Shown here piece after piece: positions 8,684 to 18,256 of a stretch of 64,000 nt of DNA (positions within the stretch are counted from its first letter, which is position 1; each line of letters opens with the position of its first letter). The translations under genes and the position numbers were made by a program. Location: assembly GCA_030680405.1 (NCBI GenBank), contig JAUXVT010000052.1:88652-152651 (forward strand), in the 5' to 3' direction. Below the pieces are notes generated by a model. It saw only the letters and a list, made by a program, of their open reading frames with translations, made no database searches and was not told the DNA's origin. Source of the DNA: Thiobacillus sp. (lineage in GTDB: Bacteria; Pseudomonadota; Gammaproteobacteria; Burkholderiales; Thiobacillaceae).

Positions 8684-9400
8684 TTAACTCCTGAGGGTGA
8701 ATTGAATCGGCACGATGACCCACGCGGCCACCGGCCTGCCGCTCTGGCGGGCGGGCTCGAATTTCCAGCTGGACTGCACCGTTTCCATGGCGGACCGGTC
8801 GAGGCGCGGATGGCCGCTGCTTCTCGCCAGTTCCAGCCGCGCTACGCTGCCGTCCGGGTTGACCAGAATGTTGAGACGCACCGTCCCTTCCTCGCCCAGC
8901 CGCCGTGACAGATGGGGATAGGGCGGCTTGGGATTGTTCAGGTAATCCGCCGGACGCGGCGGCGTGGGTGCCGGGGGAAGCGACGGCGCCGGTTTGGGCG
9001 CTTCCGCCACCGGCGCGGGCGGCGGCAACACGTCGGGCACTGGTTCGGGCACCGGCGTCGGCTCGGGGGGGGCGGCCACGGACTGCGGGATGGGGGCCGG
9101 CGTCGGTTTGGCGGCCAATACAGGCGCCGGCAGCGGCTTGGGTTCCGGTTTGGTTTGCGGCTGGGGTGCTTCGACCTGGGTCTCGATCAGGCTCACCATC
9201 AGGGGACGCGGCGGCGTGATCGGCTCGGTCGTGTCGGGCGCGAGCAACAGCAGGCCAAGCAGCCCGGCGTGCGCGAACGCCACTCCGATGAGCGAGGCAG
9301 GCGAAATGCGCGTGTGCTGGAACATCGATGATGCCGGGCGCGGCGGTTCCATCCTGAGATCAGGTTTCAAGCCGAGCGTTGTGGTAAGCGAAGCGGTCAT
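8684..9400 (-). CDS. tonB: Energy transducer TonB
   Basis: About 238 residues from the ATG at 9400; further upstream in-frame codons look non-coding. There is an N-terminal membrane anchor (LIGVAFAHAGLLGLLLLAP), a long Pro/Lys/Glu-rich periplasmic spacer (residues ~75-150) and a C-terminal TonB domain (KPPYPHLSRRLGEEGTV, VNPDGSVARLELARSSGHPRLD, WKFEPARQSG). It spans the periplasm to energise the receptors encoded nearby. The leader contains a hairpin between two CCAGCC boxes and a Fur-like operator upstream. Confidence 0.93.
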   Translation of the reverse strand: MTASLTTTLGLKPDLRMEPPRPASSMFQHTRISPASLIGVAFAHAGLLGLLLLAPDTTEPITPPRPLMVSLIETQVEAPQPQTKPEPKPLPAPVLAAKPTPAPIPQSVAAPPEPTPVPEPVPDVLPPPAPVAEAPKPAPSLPPAPTPPRPADYLNNPKPPYPHLSRRLGEEGTVRLNILVNPDGSVARLELARSSGHPRLDRSAMETVQSSWKFEPARQSGRPVAAWVIVPIQFTLRS

Positions 9401-9431
9401 CCCAGACGTGTCCAGTTCAAATATCAAACAA

Positions 9432-9480
9432 TGCTGGCTGGGATTCGTACCCGCAGGGGTACGAAGTCCATGGCTGGCAG
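9432..9480 (-). repeat. Paired GCTGGCTGG box, copy 4, flanking a hairpin
   Basis: GCTGGCTGG at 9433 and TGGCTGGC at 9471 flank a perfect hairpin (TTCGTACCC CGC-like loop GGGTACGAA, about 9445-9466). The unit lies in the tonB leader between the Fur box and the start codon. Confidence 0.5.
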
Positions 9481-9530
9481 GGTGTCTCAGTCCGCCCAGA
9501 CGGGCAGTGTCAGGACAAACCAAAAACAAT

Positions 9531-9556
9531 GCGAATAATAATGGTTCTTATTATCT
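9531..9556 (-). promoter_or_regulatory. Fur box of the tonB-exbB-exbD operon
   Basis: GCGAATAATAATGGTTCTTATTATC contains the inverted repeat ATAATAA/TTATTAT (9535-9541 and 9548-9554) and matches the 19-base Fur consensus well. It is nearly identical to the site before hemP at 27169-27196. It implies iron repression of tonB. Confidence 0.75.
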
Positions 9557-9560
9557 TAGT

Positions 9561-9877
9561 CAATGAGCACGGTGGGCTGGTAATCCGCGGCATTAGTCCG
9601 GCCACGTTCTGGCGTTTGAAATACGGTGCCGTGGACGCCTCGATGATGCCGCGGATGCAAAGGATTGGAGGACGAAACCGGCGACTGAAGCACGCCGGGG
9701 GCCGATGAGCGCCGATATCCTGAAGGAGGCGCGCGCAAAAAATGGTTAGGCCATCTCAGCGCCGGGAGATGGCCCAATGGGCGGTTGAGACCAGGGGCGC
9801 ACGCATCCGGCAGGCGTGCGCCCGATTTCACCCTCAGCGTGACCTGCTATCGCTACCCATCGTCCCCATCGCAAACA
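9561..9877 (-). other. Intergenic region with transcription end of the PepSY gene
   Basis: No convincing gene lies here; an open frame at 9556-9831 has arginine/proline-rich random composition. Read on the minus strand after the PepSY stop, a perfect GC-rich hairpin (9795-9823) is followed by a second one (9749-9774). Confidence 0.6.
9735..9774 (-). terminator. Rho-independent terminator after the PepSY gene
   Basis: The 9-bp stem GGCCATCTC/GAGATGGCC (9749-9774) is followed on the minus strand by TAACCATTTTTT, a good U-tract. A second GC-rich hairpin just upstream (9795-9823) may help. Confidence 0.65.
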
Positions 9878-10960
9878 CTACCGTTTCCCTTTCCTTCGGT
9901 TTTTCCACCTAACAAAACCTGTAACAAATAGAACAGTCGGCGACAAACCAACGGCGACCTGCAAGATACGGGTAGGTGTTCCGCCGATTACACCGATATG
10001 TATCAGGTAAAGCACATTATTAATGCGCGTGCCCAGAGGGGCTTCCAGAGTATTTTCCACTTGTAAAACCCTGCCCGTATATTGGTCCAAATAGATGAAA
10101 TTCCTCCCGTTTGGATGGGATTCTTGCGGGAGTTTTTTGCGTACCACCCAGGGGGCCCGGGGTGTCTGGGGGAAATTGATCCAGGTAATGACGGTTGCCG
10201 GCGGGATGTGATCGGCCTGCTGCAACAGCATATCGAGCGAAGGCGTCGGCATCCCTGCCAGAAGAGGCTCGGAAAGAGGCGGAGCGGTCCGTGCCGGACT
10301 TTGAGTTACGGCGTTGATGAGACCGGCGACGTTTTTATTGAACACCAGAGAAACGCCGGTAAAGGCCGTGATCAAAAGAAAGAGGGCCGCATAGATGCCC
10401 GATGCGCGATGTAAATCGAAATTCACTTTTTTCCAATGGGCGGGCCATCGGATTTTGAAGCCCGGCGAAATCTTTCCGTGTCGCGGCCACCACAGGATGA
10501 TGCCTGTCACCCCCATGCAGACCAGCAGCATGGCACCAATTCCGAGGAGGGTTTCGCCGCGCTCGCCACTCAAGAGTTGTGTATGCAGGAGGCTGATCCA
10601 CCCGGTAAAGGTATCTTCCTGCCGGAGCGCGCCGAGGATCTTGCCGCTGTAAGGGTCGGCATAGACGAGCAGGTCATGCGCACCGTTCATCCTCACCAGA
10701 TAGGTCTGCTGCGGCGTGCGTGGCAGACGGATGGAGAATGGCCTGTCCTGCGGATAGGCGCGTCCTACCGCCTCCAGTACCGCCTGAACAGGAACACGTT
10801 CGTCCCGCGGCGCCGTTTTCATCAATTCGGGATAGACCAGCCCTTCGATCTCCTCGCGAAAGACCAGCAGACTGCCGGTCAGCCCGCTCAGCACCAGCAG
10901 CAGGCCGACCGCCAGGCCTGTATAAAGGTGCAAATTGAACACAACGCTGCGTACTTTCAC
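9878..10960 (-). CDS. PepSY-associated membrane protein (PiuB/ferric-reductase-like)
   Basis: A 360-residue inner-membrane protein: N-terminal helix (LHLYTGLAVGLLLVLSGLTGSLLVF), a periplasmic PepSY-like part, paired helices after residue 150 (GAMLLVCMGVTGIILWWP; GIYAALFLLITAFTGVSLVF) and a C-terminal helix with HIGVIGGT. Conserved histidines in helices (HLYTG, LHTQ, DLHRASG, LIHIG) match the family thought to carry heme and reduce ferric siderophores. It lies alone after the second FecA-like receptor. Role in ferric reduction is inferred from family and context. Confidence 0.85.
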   Translation of the reverse strand: MKVRSVVFNLHLYTGLAVGLLLVLSGLTGSLLVFREEIEGLVYPELMKTAPRDERVPVQAVLEAVGRAYPQDRPFSIRLPRTPQQTYLVRMNGAHDLLVYADPYSGKILGALRQEDTFTGWISLLHTQLLSGERGETLLGIGAMLLVCMGVTGIILWWPRHGKISPGFKIRWPAHWKKVNFDLHRASGIYAALFLLITAFTGVSLVFNKNVAGLINAVTQSPARTAPPLSEPLLAGMPTPSLDMLLQQADHIPPATVITWINFPQTPRAPWVVRKKLPQESHPNGRNFIYLDQYTGRVLQVENTLEAPLGTRINNVLYLIHIGVIGGTPTRILQVAVGLSPTVLFVTGFVRWKNRRKGKR

Positions 10961-11136
10961 GACTGGTACATCACGAAGACGTTCCTTCGCTCCAAGAGCA
11001 GGTTTTTAGCTCCACGATTTCATTCCCATCGTTTGCTGTGGCCGTGGGGGATAAATCTGTTGCGAGTAGCCGAACAATGACCGAGCCTTTACAATGGAAT
11101 CAGCGATCAAAATAAGCTCTCGCACAAAGGCCTCCC

Positions 11137-13206
11137 TTACATATCCATTTGCAGCGTCAGCAAAGCAGCCCGGCCCGGAGCCGGCATCCGGCCTTGGCTA
11201 AAGTCGACGCCGCGGAAGTAGTAATCTCGATCGAACAAGTTGTTGAGCGCCAGTCCCGCCTTCATTTTTGTGCTGTTCCAGCGGAAATCGCGGGTTACTT
11301 GCGCGTTCCATATCGAATAAGACGGGATTTTTCCGATCGATCCGGAAGCGTTCTCGGCTACCGTATTGGCGCCGTCGCTAAATGAAGCGCTTTGATAAAG
11401 GCCGTTCAGGTTCCAGTTCCAGTTTCCGCTACGGTAATTCGTCTGCAGGTTCAGCTGGTGATGCGACGCCAAAGGCAGTTCATTACCCTGGAATTGACCG
11501 GAAAGCTGCTCCGTGTCGACATAGGTGTAAGCCGTTTTAAGCTCGAGCCCGCGGACGTGCTCCGGTCGCCAGGCAAACTCAGCCTCGACCCCTTGATGGC
11601 GGGCTTTGCCGAGATTGCGGAAACCCGCCGTTTGGCTGACGAATTCGAGCTTGTTGTCGAAATCGAAACGGAAAGCGGTAAGACTGGTATCGATATTCCT
11701 GGTCGGGCTTAAGCGGATACCCGCTTCGTAGTTTTTCGCCCGCTCGGCAGCCAGATCTCCGCCGAAGGTGATTTGCGTGAACTGGACCGGACGCAGTGAT
11801 TTATGGAAATTGGCGAACAGGAATACAGCGTCGCTTGCCTGGTAGCCGATATCCAGACCCGGCAGCCAATCCTTGGTCAGGTTGCGGGTTTGTGCACCGG
11901 TCAGGTTGTTGCGGTAGTACAGGTCAACCTGCTCATGGCGGATGCCGGGGGTGATCTTCAGTTTGTCATCGAGCAGAGCAAAGGTATCGCTCAGGTAAGC
12001 GGCGACGGCATCGTTCTCGAAGCGCCAGTTGCGCGAAATGGTGTAGGCATTCGTCGCCAGGTTGCGCGCATCGACCAGATAGTCGACCTCTTCACGCATG
12101 TAGCGTGCGCCGACCGCAATTTTTTGCTTGATGCCGCCTTCGATGTTGAAGGTGAATCGCGGTTCGCTGCCGTATACCCAGAAATCGCGCGGCGACGACT
12201 GTACAAGAGTTGAGGGGGTGGCGGCGTTGGTGGCGTTGCCGAAGAAAAACTGGCGATTGCTGCGATGGGCAAAATTGGTCCAGCTCAATTCCGCCCCATT
12301 ATCGAAATACTGGTTGTAAGTCAGATGTCCCCGCACCGTGTCTCCGTCGAACCGATCCAGCGGTCGGGTCGACTGGTCGCGGTCACGCGCATAAGACTGC
12401 GGGGTCAACGCGCCGGGTAATTCGTTTTGGGTTTTGTAATACTGCAGTCCGGCCTTGATATCGGCGTTATCGGTGATGAACCAATCGGCGTCGAGCATCA
12501 GGTTGTTCACCGATGTTTTGGAATGGTCGCGTGCCGAATTGCCGTCGATGACATTCGCCTGTATCTGTAGGCCGATCTTGTCGCTGACAAAGCCGCCGGC
12601 ACGCACATAGCTGTCTGTTAGCAACCGGCCATTGTCTGCAACAGACAGTGTTTCCTTGGCCGTTATGGCGGTCTTTCGCGGGATCCGCTTGGTCACGAAA
12701 TTGATCACACCGCCGACGTTGTTCGGGCCATAGTGAACGGCGACGCCGCCTCTTGCCACGTCGATGGCTTCCACGGCATTGATAGTCAATGGAAACAGCG
12801 ATAGACCGGTCTGGCCGTAAGGCGCCAGCGTGATCGGCATACCGTCAACCAACACCAACACTTGCTCGCTACGCAAGGGATTGAGGCCGCGCACGCCGAT
12901 GTTTGGCAGAATGCCCGTACTGCTTTCGTCCAAAACCCGCACACCCGGCACCGTGCGCAACGCATCCTCCACGGTGCGCGCACCGGATTCGGTCAGTTCC
13001 TGGTCGGTGATGACCGTCCGTGCTCCGGGGTGTTTCTTCGCCGCTTTCGGCGTGGGCGAGCCGAGCCAGTCGGCGCTGACCGTTACTTCCTCAAGGGTTT
13101 TGCCCGGCGCTTCTTGTTCGGCCTGGTCCGGAGTCTGTGCGTTTGTCTGTGAAACCGAAAATGCCAGCGAAAGCGCACTTCCCAACAGGGTTAAACGAAA
13201 CTGCAT
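11137..13206 (-). CDS. FecA-like TonB-dependent receptor 2
   Basis: The start at 13206 is preceded by CAGGAGAAAACCC; the frame is open upstream but not coding. The 689-residue protein has a signal peptide, an N-terminal TonB-box-like segment (LEEVTVSADW), a plug with NIGVRGLNPLRSEQVLVLVDG and AVHYGPNNVGGVINFVTK, and a barrel ending in LTLQMDM. The plug is close to the receptor at 5289-7397, suggesting paralogues. It follows the DUF2149 gene by 53 bases and may be the last gene of the hmu-like operon. Substrate not determinable. Confidence 0.88.
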   Translation of the reverse strand: MQFRLTLLGSALSLAFSVSQTNAQTPDQAEQEAPGKTLEEVTVSADWLGSPTPKAAKKHPGARTVITDQELTESGARTVEDALRTVPGVRVLDESSTGILPNIGVRGLNPLRSEQVLVLVDGMPITLAPYGQTGLSLFPLTINAVEAIDVARGGVAVHYGPNNVGGVINFVTKRIPRKTAITAKETLSVADNGRLLTDSYVRAGGFVSDKIGLQIQANVIDGNSARDHSKTSVNNLMLDADWFITDNADIKAGLQYYKTQNELPGALTPQSYARDRDQSTRPLDRFDGDTVRGHLTYNQYFDNGAELSWTNFAHRSNRQFFFGNATNAATPSTLVQSSPRDFWVYGSEPRFTFNIEGGIKQKIAVGARYMREEVDYLVDARNLATNAYTISRNWRFENDAVAAYLSDTFALLDDKLKITPGIRHEQVDLYYRNNLTGAQTRNLTKDWLPGLDIGYQASDAVFLFANFHKSLRPVQFTQITFGGDLAAERAKNYEAGIRLSPTRNIDTSLTAFRFDFDNKLEFVSQTAGFRNLGKARHQGVEAEFAWRPEHVRGLELKTAYTYVDTEQLSGQFQGNELPLASHHQLNLQTNYRSGNWNWNLNGLYQSASFSDGANTVAENASGSIGKIPSYSIWNAQVTRDFRWNSTKMKAGLALNNLFDRDYYFRGVDFSQGRMPAPGRAALLTLQMDM

Positions 13207-13259
13207 GGGTTTTCTCCTGAAAACGGTCAATTGGCCAAGGGTTGATGAAAAAAACGCGA

Positions 13260-13586
13260 TTACGGTTTGGGCGCCGACTCTGGCACATAGACCATGGAGC
13301 CGTCTTTCAGGCGGTAGGCGATGCCGGCCTTCTCGCCCTCGCCTTGGCCGATCTGGCCGCTGGACTTGTAGCGGTCGATCTTCTGGCCATCCTTGACGAT
13401 CATTTCCATGTCCGGCTTGCCGGGGTTTTTGATGACGGTGACGTTGTCGGCGGTGAACGGGTTCATCGGGTTGTTGGCCACCGCCAGCAATAGCGCGGCG
13501 ATGATGACCAGGAACACGTCGATGATGTTCACCACCGACAGGATGGGGTCGTCGGATTCCAGGTCGTCCATCAGGCGCAGGCTCAT
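13260..13586 (-). CDS. DUF2149 protein, ExbD-like partner (HmuU-type)
   Basis: A 108-residue protein with a single N-terminal membrane helix carrying an aspartate (SVVNIIDVFLVIIAALLLAVA) and a small periplasmic domain, so its layout resembles ExbD. The sequence (NPMNPFTADNVTVIKNPGKPD) fits DUF2149. It overlaps the ExbB-like gene by 4 bases. In Bacteroidetes hmu loci a DUF2149 gene accompanies the ExbB-like and CobN-like genes; an ExbD-like role here is inference. Confidence 0.82.
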   Translation of the reverse strand: MSLRLMDDLESDDPILSVVNIIDVFLVIIAALLLAVANNPMNPFTADNVTVIKNPGKPDMEMIVKDGQKIDRYKSSGQIGQGEGEKAGIAYRLKDGSMVYVPESAPKP

Positions 13587-14140
13587 TGCGCGCTCCCGGC
13601 CGCCAGCGCCGCCACGGGATCGTGGATGGCGGCATCGTGTTCGGCGGCCTGCACCGGCAGGCGCTTGACGCCATGTTCCACCTTGGCCAGTTCGGTGGCG
13701 TACCAGCGGCGGCGCACGTTTACCGTCCAGTAAGTGAGGCTGGCGGCGATCAGGGCGATGATGACGGCGGAAAAGGCCACCATGAGATTGGCGCTTACTT
13801 CCTGCAACTGTCCATCGGCCAGCCCCTTCAACGCCGGCCCCATCGGGATCATGGTCGCCACCAGCCCCAGCATGGGCGCCACGCGGCTCACCAGGCGGGA
13901 GGCTTCCAGCCGTTTCACCGCCAACGCCTCCAGGTCGATGGCGTTCAGGGTCGAATCGGCTCGCGCTGCGGCGAGCAGCTCGAAGCCGCGCGGGTCATTC
14001 CGCCGGCGCTGAAGCGCCTGCCAGAAAAAGGCGCCCAGCGCGTAAAAAGCGTAGAGAAAAACTCCAATCACAGCCAACAGGATGGGGATGAGGAATAACT
14101 GGCTGATGCCGTACATACTGCTTTCGATGATGTTGATCAT
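13583..14140 (-). CDS. MotA/TolQ/ExbB-like proton channel protein of the heme cluster
   Basis: A 185-residue protein from the ATG at 14140 (AGGACTCTTC upstream). Helices: a first at IPILLAVIGVFLYAFYALGAFFW, and a second and third around VAPMLGLVATMIPMGPALKGL and LMVAFSAVIIALIAASLTYW, the conserved ExbB/TolQ channel region. It is distinct from the TonB-linked ExbB at 7925-8680. It sits 10 bases after the CobN-like gene and is fused by overlap to DUF2149, so it probably powers a process specific to that chelatase. Confidence 0.87.
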   Translation of the reverse strand: MINIIESSMYGISQLFLIPILLAVIGVFLYAFYALGAFFWQALQRRRNDPRGFELLAAARADSTLNAIDLEALAVKRLEASRLVSRVAPMLGLVATMIPMGPALKGLADGQLQEVSANLMVAFSAVIIALIAASLTYWTVNVRRRWYATELAKVEHGVKRLPVQAAEHDAAIHDPVAALAAGSAQ

Positions 14141-14150
14141 GAAGAGTCCT

Positions 14151-17100
14151 TTATTGGTTAAGTGAATAAATGCGTTGCCGCCGCCAGGCACCTAAGGCCA
14201 TGGCGATAAAAACGAGGCCGACGCCCGACAGGCTGGCGAGTCGGCTTGGCACTTGGGCGGCGGTCTGTTTCACCATCTGCCGGCCGGTGACGATTGTGGG
14301 CTGGGGTGGCGATGGAAGAACCGGCACAGGCTTAGGGGCTGCCTGGGCGGTTTCGGCCTTAGCCTTGGCTTGGGGCGATGGCGCACTCTGTACCGCGCGC
14401 GCCGTGGCGCTTAGTCCATATCCCGCCATCCCCGCCCCCGCCAGCCTGCTAGCGTATTCGGTGAACTTGCGGTTATCGGTTCTCACGTCGAAGCGTCGCG
14501 CCAGTTCCCGGTAGCGTTGCGCCAATGCCTTGAGGCTTTTGGCGTCGGTCTGCCAGTAACCCTTGCGCGCGGCTTCCAGCATGCGTTCGATCATCTGCGC
14601 CTGGGCGTGCGGGTGGTTGCGCTCAAACCAGTTTTTCATGCCGAGCTTGTATTTGTCGTCGACGTAAACCGCCTTTAATTCATCCCACTGGTCGTTGCGC
14701 ACTGTTTCGGGCGCTACCGCCTGCCAGCCCCAGAGGTTGTTGACGGCATCCAGCATGTTGAGCGCACCGCTGTAGCCCTCCTTCTTCATTGCCTCGATCC
14801 AGCCTGGATGGAACTGGCGGGTCTTGAGCTCCTTGGCCAGAAAGCCCGCCGCCGTTTCGATCTTGGGCGCGCCCGATTCGCGAAGGTTGGAGATGTAAAG
14901 CTCGGGGCTTTTGCCAGTGAGGCTGCGCACCGCCAAGCCGATGCCGCCCAGGTACTGGAAGGGATCATCGGTGGTCAACATGCCGTAAAGGTTGGAGCTG
15001 CGCGAAAGCAGCGCGGCCTGCACGCCCTTGAGGTTTTCGGCGTAGAGATTCACGCCTTGCGCCGCGCCAGGCGGCAGGCTGCCCCATTCTTTTTCGTCAG
15101 GGCCATAAGCGTATTGCATGCGGCTCAAGTAGAGGTCGGCGAGTTTCTTGTCGCCGGCGGCACGGTCTTCCTTGCCGTTCTTGCCCGTGCCCCAAGTGCC
15201 GGAGGCGAGCGTGGCATCGTCCAGCCCGGTACCGTAGCTGCCCGACCGGTTGGAAAAGATGCGCGTGTCGGCCATCCGCCGGGCCTGACCCGCTTCCACG
15301 CCGCGCGCAATGAGGCGCGCTTCGATCTCGCGGCTGTGCGCCGCTACCGGATTGTCCGGCTCATTCAAAGCTGCGGCCTGCGCCGCCGCTTGCGCCAGCC
15401 AGCGCATGACGTTGGGGAAGTGGTCGCGATACAGGCCAGTGGCGGAGAGCACCACGTCCACGCGCGGGCGCTTGAGTTCAACGGCGGGGATCGCCTCGAT
15501 GCCGATGACCCGGCCGCCCTCATCCCACTTGGGTTTGAAACCGAGGGCGGCAAAGGCTTGGGCTTCCAACACGCCGAAGTGGCGCATGGTCTCCACCGAC
15601 CACAGGCTGAAAGCCAGTTTCTTCGGATATTCGCCATGCTTTTCGCGGTATTGGGCGATGAGCTTTTCCGTGCCCTCACGTCCTGCTTCCCAGGCGGCTT
15701 GCGTGGGCACACGCGAGGGATCGAAGCCGTAGAGGTTGCGTCCGGTGGGCAGCGCGTCCGGGTTCTTGACCGGGTCGCCGCCGTAAGAGGTGGGGATGTA
15801 GCGGCCTTCCAGTGCTTGGAGGAAGTTCTGCATCTCCCGTGTTTGCGTGAGATTCAGCCAGTATTCGCGCGCCTTAGCCAACATTTCGCCGACTTTGGCA
15901 TTGCCCGTGTAAGGCTCGCCCTGCCTCACATGTTTGTCCAGCAGCTTCCAGGCCGGGGTGTCGCGCAGTTTTTTATAATCGCCGACGATCATTTCCTCCG
16001 GGTCGTCCGGTTGCAGCGCGGCAATCAAGGGTTTGCCCAGCATCTGCATGACGGTGAACAGACGCAGGTCCGATTCGGCGGGCAACCCGAAGACGGCCAG
16101 TCCCAGCGGCTGGTTGGCCAGCGCGAGGTCGTGCAACTGGATGTGCAGGGCATCGGCGAATTCCCTGAAATTGCCGCGAATGCGCGCCGGTTCCCAGGCC
16201 ATGTCGCGGTCTATCCTGTTCTCTAGCGTGACGCGGACGATCTCGTCGCGGGTCTTGTCGCGCACTTCACCCTCTGTCATGTTGAGCCAGGCATGCAGCA
16301 GGTCGTGCAGGCGGTTGATCTCGCCGTGCAGGCCGGCGGGCGCAAACGGCGGCGTGGAATGGGAGATCACCGTGGCGCGCCCACGCCGCTTGGTTTGTAG
16401 CGCCTCGCCAATGTCGTCCACGATGTAGGGGTAAATCACCGGCACGTCACCCAGGAGCAGGTAAGGCGAGTCGAAAATCGACAGCCCGCGCTCCTTGCCC
16501 GGCGTCCATTCCTGGCTGCCGTGGGTGCCGTAATGCACCAGGGCGTGGGCGCCGTGCACTTCGCGCGCCCACAGGTAGGCGGCAAGGTAAAAGTGGTTCA
16601 GCGGCGCGGCAGTGGAATGGTAGATCGCCTTTTCCTTGTCGTCTTTCTTCTCGCCGCGCGGCGGCTGCGGCAGGATGACGGTGTTGCCCAACTTGAGCCG
16701 TGGGATGACGAAATGTGCCTGCCCTTGGTGCTGAACGACCATGGCGGAGTCTTCCGGTTGGCCAAAGCGCGCAATGATTTTTTCCCGCGTCTCGGCGGGC
16801 AAGGTCTCGAACCAGCGCCGGTAGGCGGCAACCGGCATGAGTTCGGCCAGGCCGTCGCGCAATAAGGGCTCCAACTCGCCATCGCGGTAATACGGCGCTA
16901 ACAGGCGTTGCAGCAGCAGGGTGAGTTGCGGCGCATCGGGGGTTTCCGTCGCGTAGCCCGCGCTTTTTATCGCACGCAGCGTGTTTTCCATGCTGCGTGG
17001 CAAATTGAGAAAGGATGCGCCGAGGTTCTTTTCCCCCGGCGGATAGTTCCAGAAGAAAATGGCGGTCTTCTTCTCCGCATTGGGCAAGTGCCTGAGCCGC

Positions 17101-18194
17101 GACAGATTCATGGCCTTGTTCACCACCGACTGCAACTGGTAGTCGATGGCGACAATGTCGCCATCCGATTTGCGTGAATAGGCCGCGATAAGGGGGTCGG
17201 TGATGCCGGCATATTCCGGCTGGGCGAGGTAGAAGGGGATGTCCATGTTTGTCACCCCTGCGGTGTCTTTTTCCCAGTCGGCCTGTTCGCCGCGCCGGTA
17301 AGGCATGGCCTGAATGACAGGAATACCTAGCGTCTCGAACTCGCTGTGGCGCCCCTCGGCGTTGAGCATGATTTGGGTATTGATGAGCACATCGGCAAAG
17401 GGCTTGCCCTCGCCCCCAGCTCCTCTCCCCGAGGGAGCGGTGGGTGTAAGCAGGCGCGTGACGGTGCCGTTGGTCAAGGCTGGCGCGTAGATCGGCAGCG
17501 CCAGCGCGCCAGCAGCCTCGATGCGGCGAATGGTGTCGTCGAGAAAACCGGTGAGTTCAGAGGCAAAATGCGCCTGATGAAAGAGAATGGCGACCACCGG
17601 TTGGCCGTTCGTTGGTTTCTTCCAGGCAAGGAATTCGTCCAACGTGGAAAACACCCGGCCAGCGTAGTCTGGGTGGTAGATCCCGGCATCCGGGAATATC
17701 TGCGGTGGCGCACAGGCGCGCGTGGATTGCTTGAACACCTGGGCGTTCACCTGGCAGAAAAATTCGGCGAAGTTGGCGCGCCCGCCATTGCTGTAATACG
17801 TGTGCAGCGTCTTCATCACCGCAGCGTCCATGCCTTTTGCTTCAGGGCCGCTGCTTTGCATCCACACCCAGGGCGTCGTGATTTGCGGCAGCAACGGGGC
17901 GAGCCCTGCCTTGGCTGCGCCCTGCGCTGCGCCGTAGGGCGCGTCAATGACGATGAGGCCAAACCCGGCAAAATCACCGGCCTTTTCCTGGCCGGTGAAC
18001 TTTTCGATAAAACGCGCTTCGACCTGCACACCTTCCCGCGCAGCGACGTCCTTCAGGCGGTCGAACTTGCCCGGCTGGGTCGGCGCGGCGGAAAGGAACA
18101 GGATGGACGTGGGCGGAGGCGCCGGCTGGGCCAAGGCCACCAGGGGAAGTGCCGCCAGCAGGATGGCGATGAGACGGTTTTTCATGGAGCGCAT
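14151..18194 (-). CDS. Exported CobN-like protein, predicted heme dechelatase HmuS
   Basis: About 1,347 residues of the CobN/BchH large chelatase family. Unlike cytoplasmic CobN it begins with a signal peptide (KNRLIAILLAALPLVALAQP) and ends with a proline-rich linker, a helix (LASLSGVGLVFIAMALGAW) and basic residues, so it should be periplasmic and anchored at the C-terminus. Family motifs include HYGTHGSQEWTPGKERGL near residue 553 and SNRSGSYGTGLDDATLAS. Starts at 18245 or 18185 are also possible; no clear ribosome site decides. It lies between a heme-receptor gene and an ExbB-like/DUF2149 pair. Porphyromonas/Bacteroides HmuS is the same type and is reported to take iron out of heme; that role here is inference, and a cobaltochelatase is unlikely without cobS/cobT nearby. 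Confidence 0.85.
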   Translation of the reverse strand: MRSMKNRLIAILLAALPLVALAQPAPPPTSILFLSAAPTQPGKFDRLKDVAAREGVQVEARFIEKFTGQEKAGDFAGFGLIVIDAPYGAAQGAAKAGLAPLLPQITTPWVWMQSSGPEAKGMDAAVMKTLHTYYSNGGRANFAEFFCQVNAQVFKQSTRACAPPQIFPDAGIYHPDYAGRVFSTLDEFLAWKKPTNGQPVVAILFHQAHFASELTGFLDDTIRRIEAAGALALPIYAPALTNGTVTRLLTPTAPSGRGAGGEGKPFADVLINTQIMLNAEGRHSEFETLGIPVIQAMPYRRGEQADWEKDTAGVTNMDIPFYLAQPEYAGITDPLIAAYSRKSDGDIVAIDYQLQSVVNKAMNLSRLRHLPNAEKKTAIFFWNYPPGEKNLGASFLNLPRSMENTLRAIKSAGYATETPDAPQLTLLLQRLLAPYYRDGELEPLLRDGLAELMPVAAYRRWFETLPAETREKIIARFGQPEDSAMVVQHQGQAHFVIPRLKLGNTVILPQPPRGEKKDDKEKAIYHSTAAPLNHFYLAAYLWAREVHGAHALVHYGTHGSQEWTPGKERGLSIFDSPYLLLGDVPVIYPYIVDDIGEALQTKRRGRATVISHSTPPFAPAGLHGEINRLHDLLHAWLNMTEGEVRDKTRDEIVRVTLENRIDRDMAWEPARIRGNFREFADALHIQLHDLALANQPLGLAVFGLPAESDLRLFTVMQMLGKPLIAALQPDDPEEMIVGDYKKLRDTPAWKLLDKHVRQGEPYTGNAKVGEMLAKAREYWLNLTQTREMQNFLQALEGRYIPTSYGGDPVKNPDALPTGRNLYGFDPSRVPTQAAWEAGREGTEKLIAQYREKHGEYPKKLAFSLWSVETMRHFGVLEAQAFAALGFKPKWDEGGRVIGIEAIPAVELKRPRVDVVLSATGLYRDHFPNVMRWLAQAAAQAAALNEPDNPVAAHSREIEARLIARGVEAGQARRMADTRIFSNRSGSYGTGLDDATLASGTWGTGKNGKEDRAAGDKKLADLYLSRMQYAYGPDEKEWGSLPPGAAQGVNLYAENLKGVQAALLSRSSNLYGMLTTDDPFQYLGGIGLAVRSLTGKSPELYISNLRESGAPKIETAAGFLAKELKTRQFHPGWIEAMKKEGYSGALNMLDAVNNLWGWQAVAPETVRNDQWDELKAVYVDDKYKLGMKNWFERNHPHAQAQMIERMLEAARKGYWQTDAKSLKALAQRYRELARRFDVRTDNRKFTEYASRLAGAGMAGYGLSATARAVQSAPSPQAKAKAETAQAAPKPVPVLPSPPQPTIVTGRQMVKQTAAQVPSRLASLSGVGLVFIAMALGAWRRQRIYSLNQ

Positions 18195-18256
18195 GACAGC
18201 CCGCAGGGTCTTGAACGGCGCCGAGTTGAGCGTGGCGTTTTGCATGGTGGGCATTC

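Noticed and set aside
9556..9831. Open frame of 91 codons between tonB and the PepSY gene
   Set aside because: Arg/Pro-rich random composition, no ribosome site, and it covers two hairpins.
14151..18194. Cobaltochelatase CobN for cobalamin synthesis
   Set aside because: The protein has an export signal and a C-terminal anchor, and lies among heme uptake genes without cobS/cobT.
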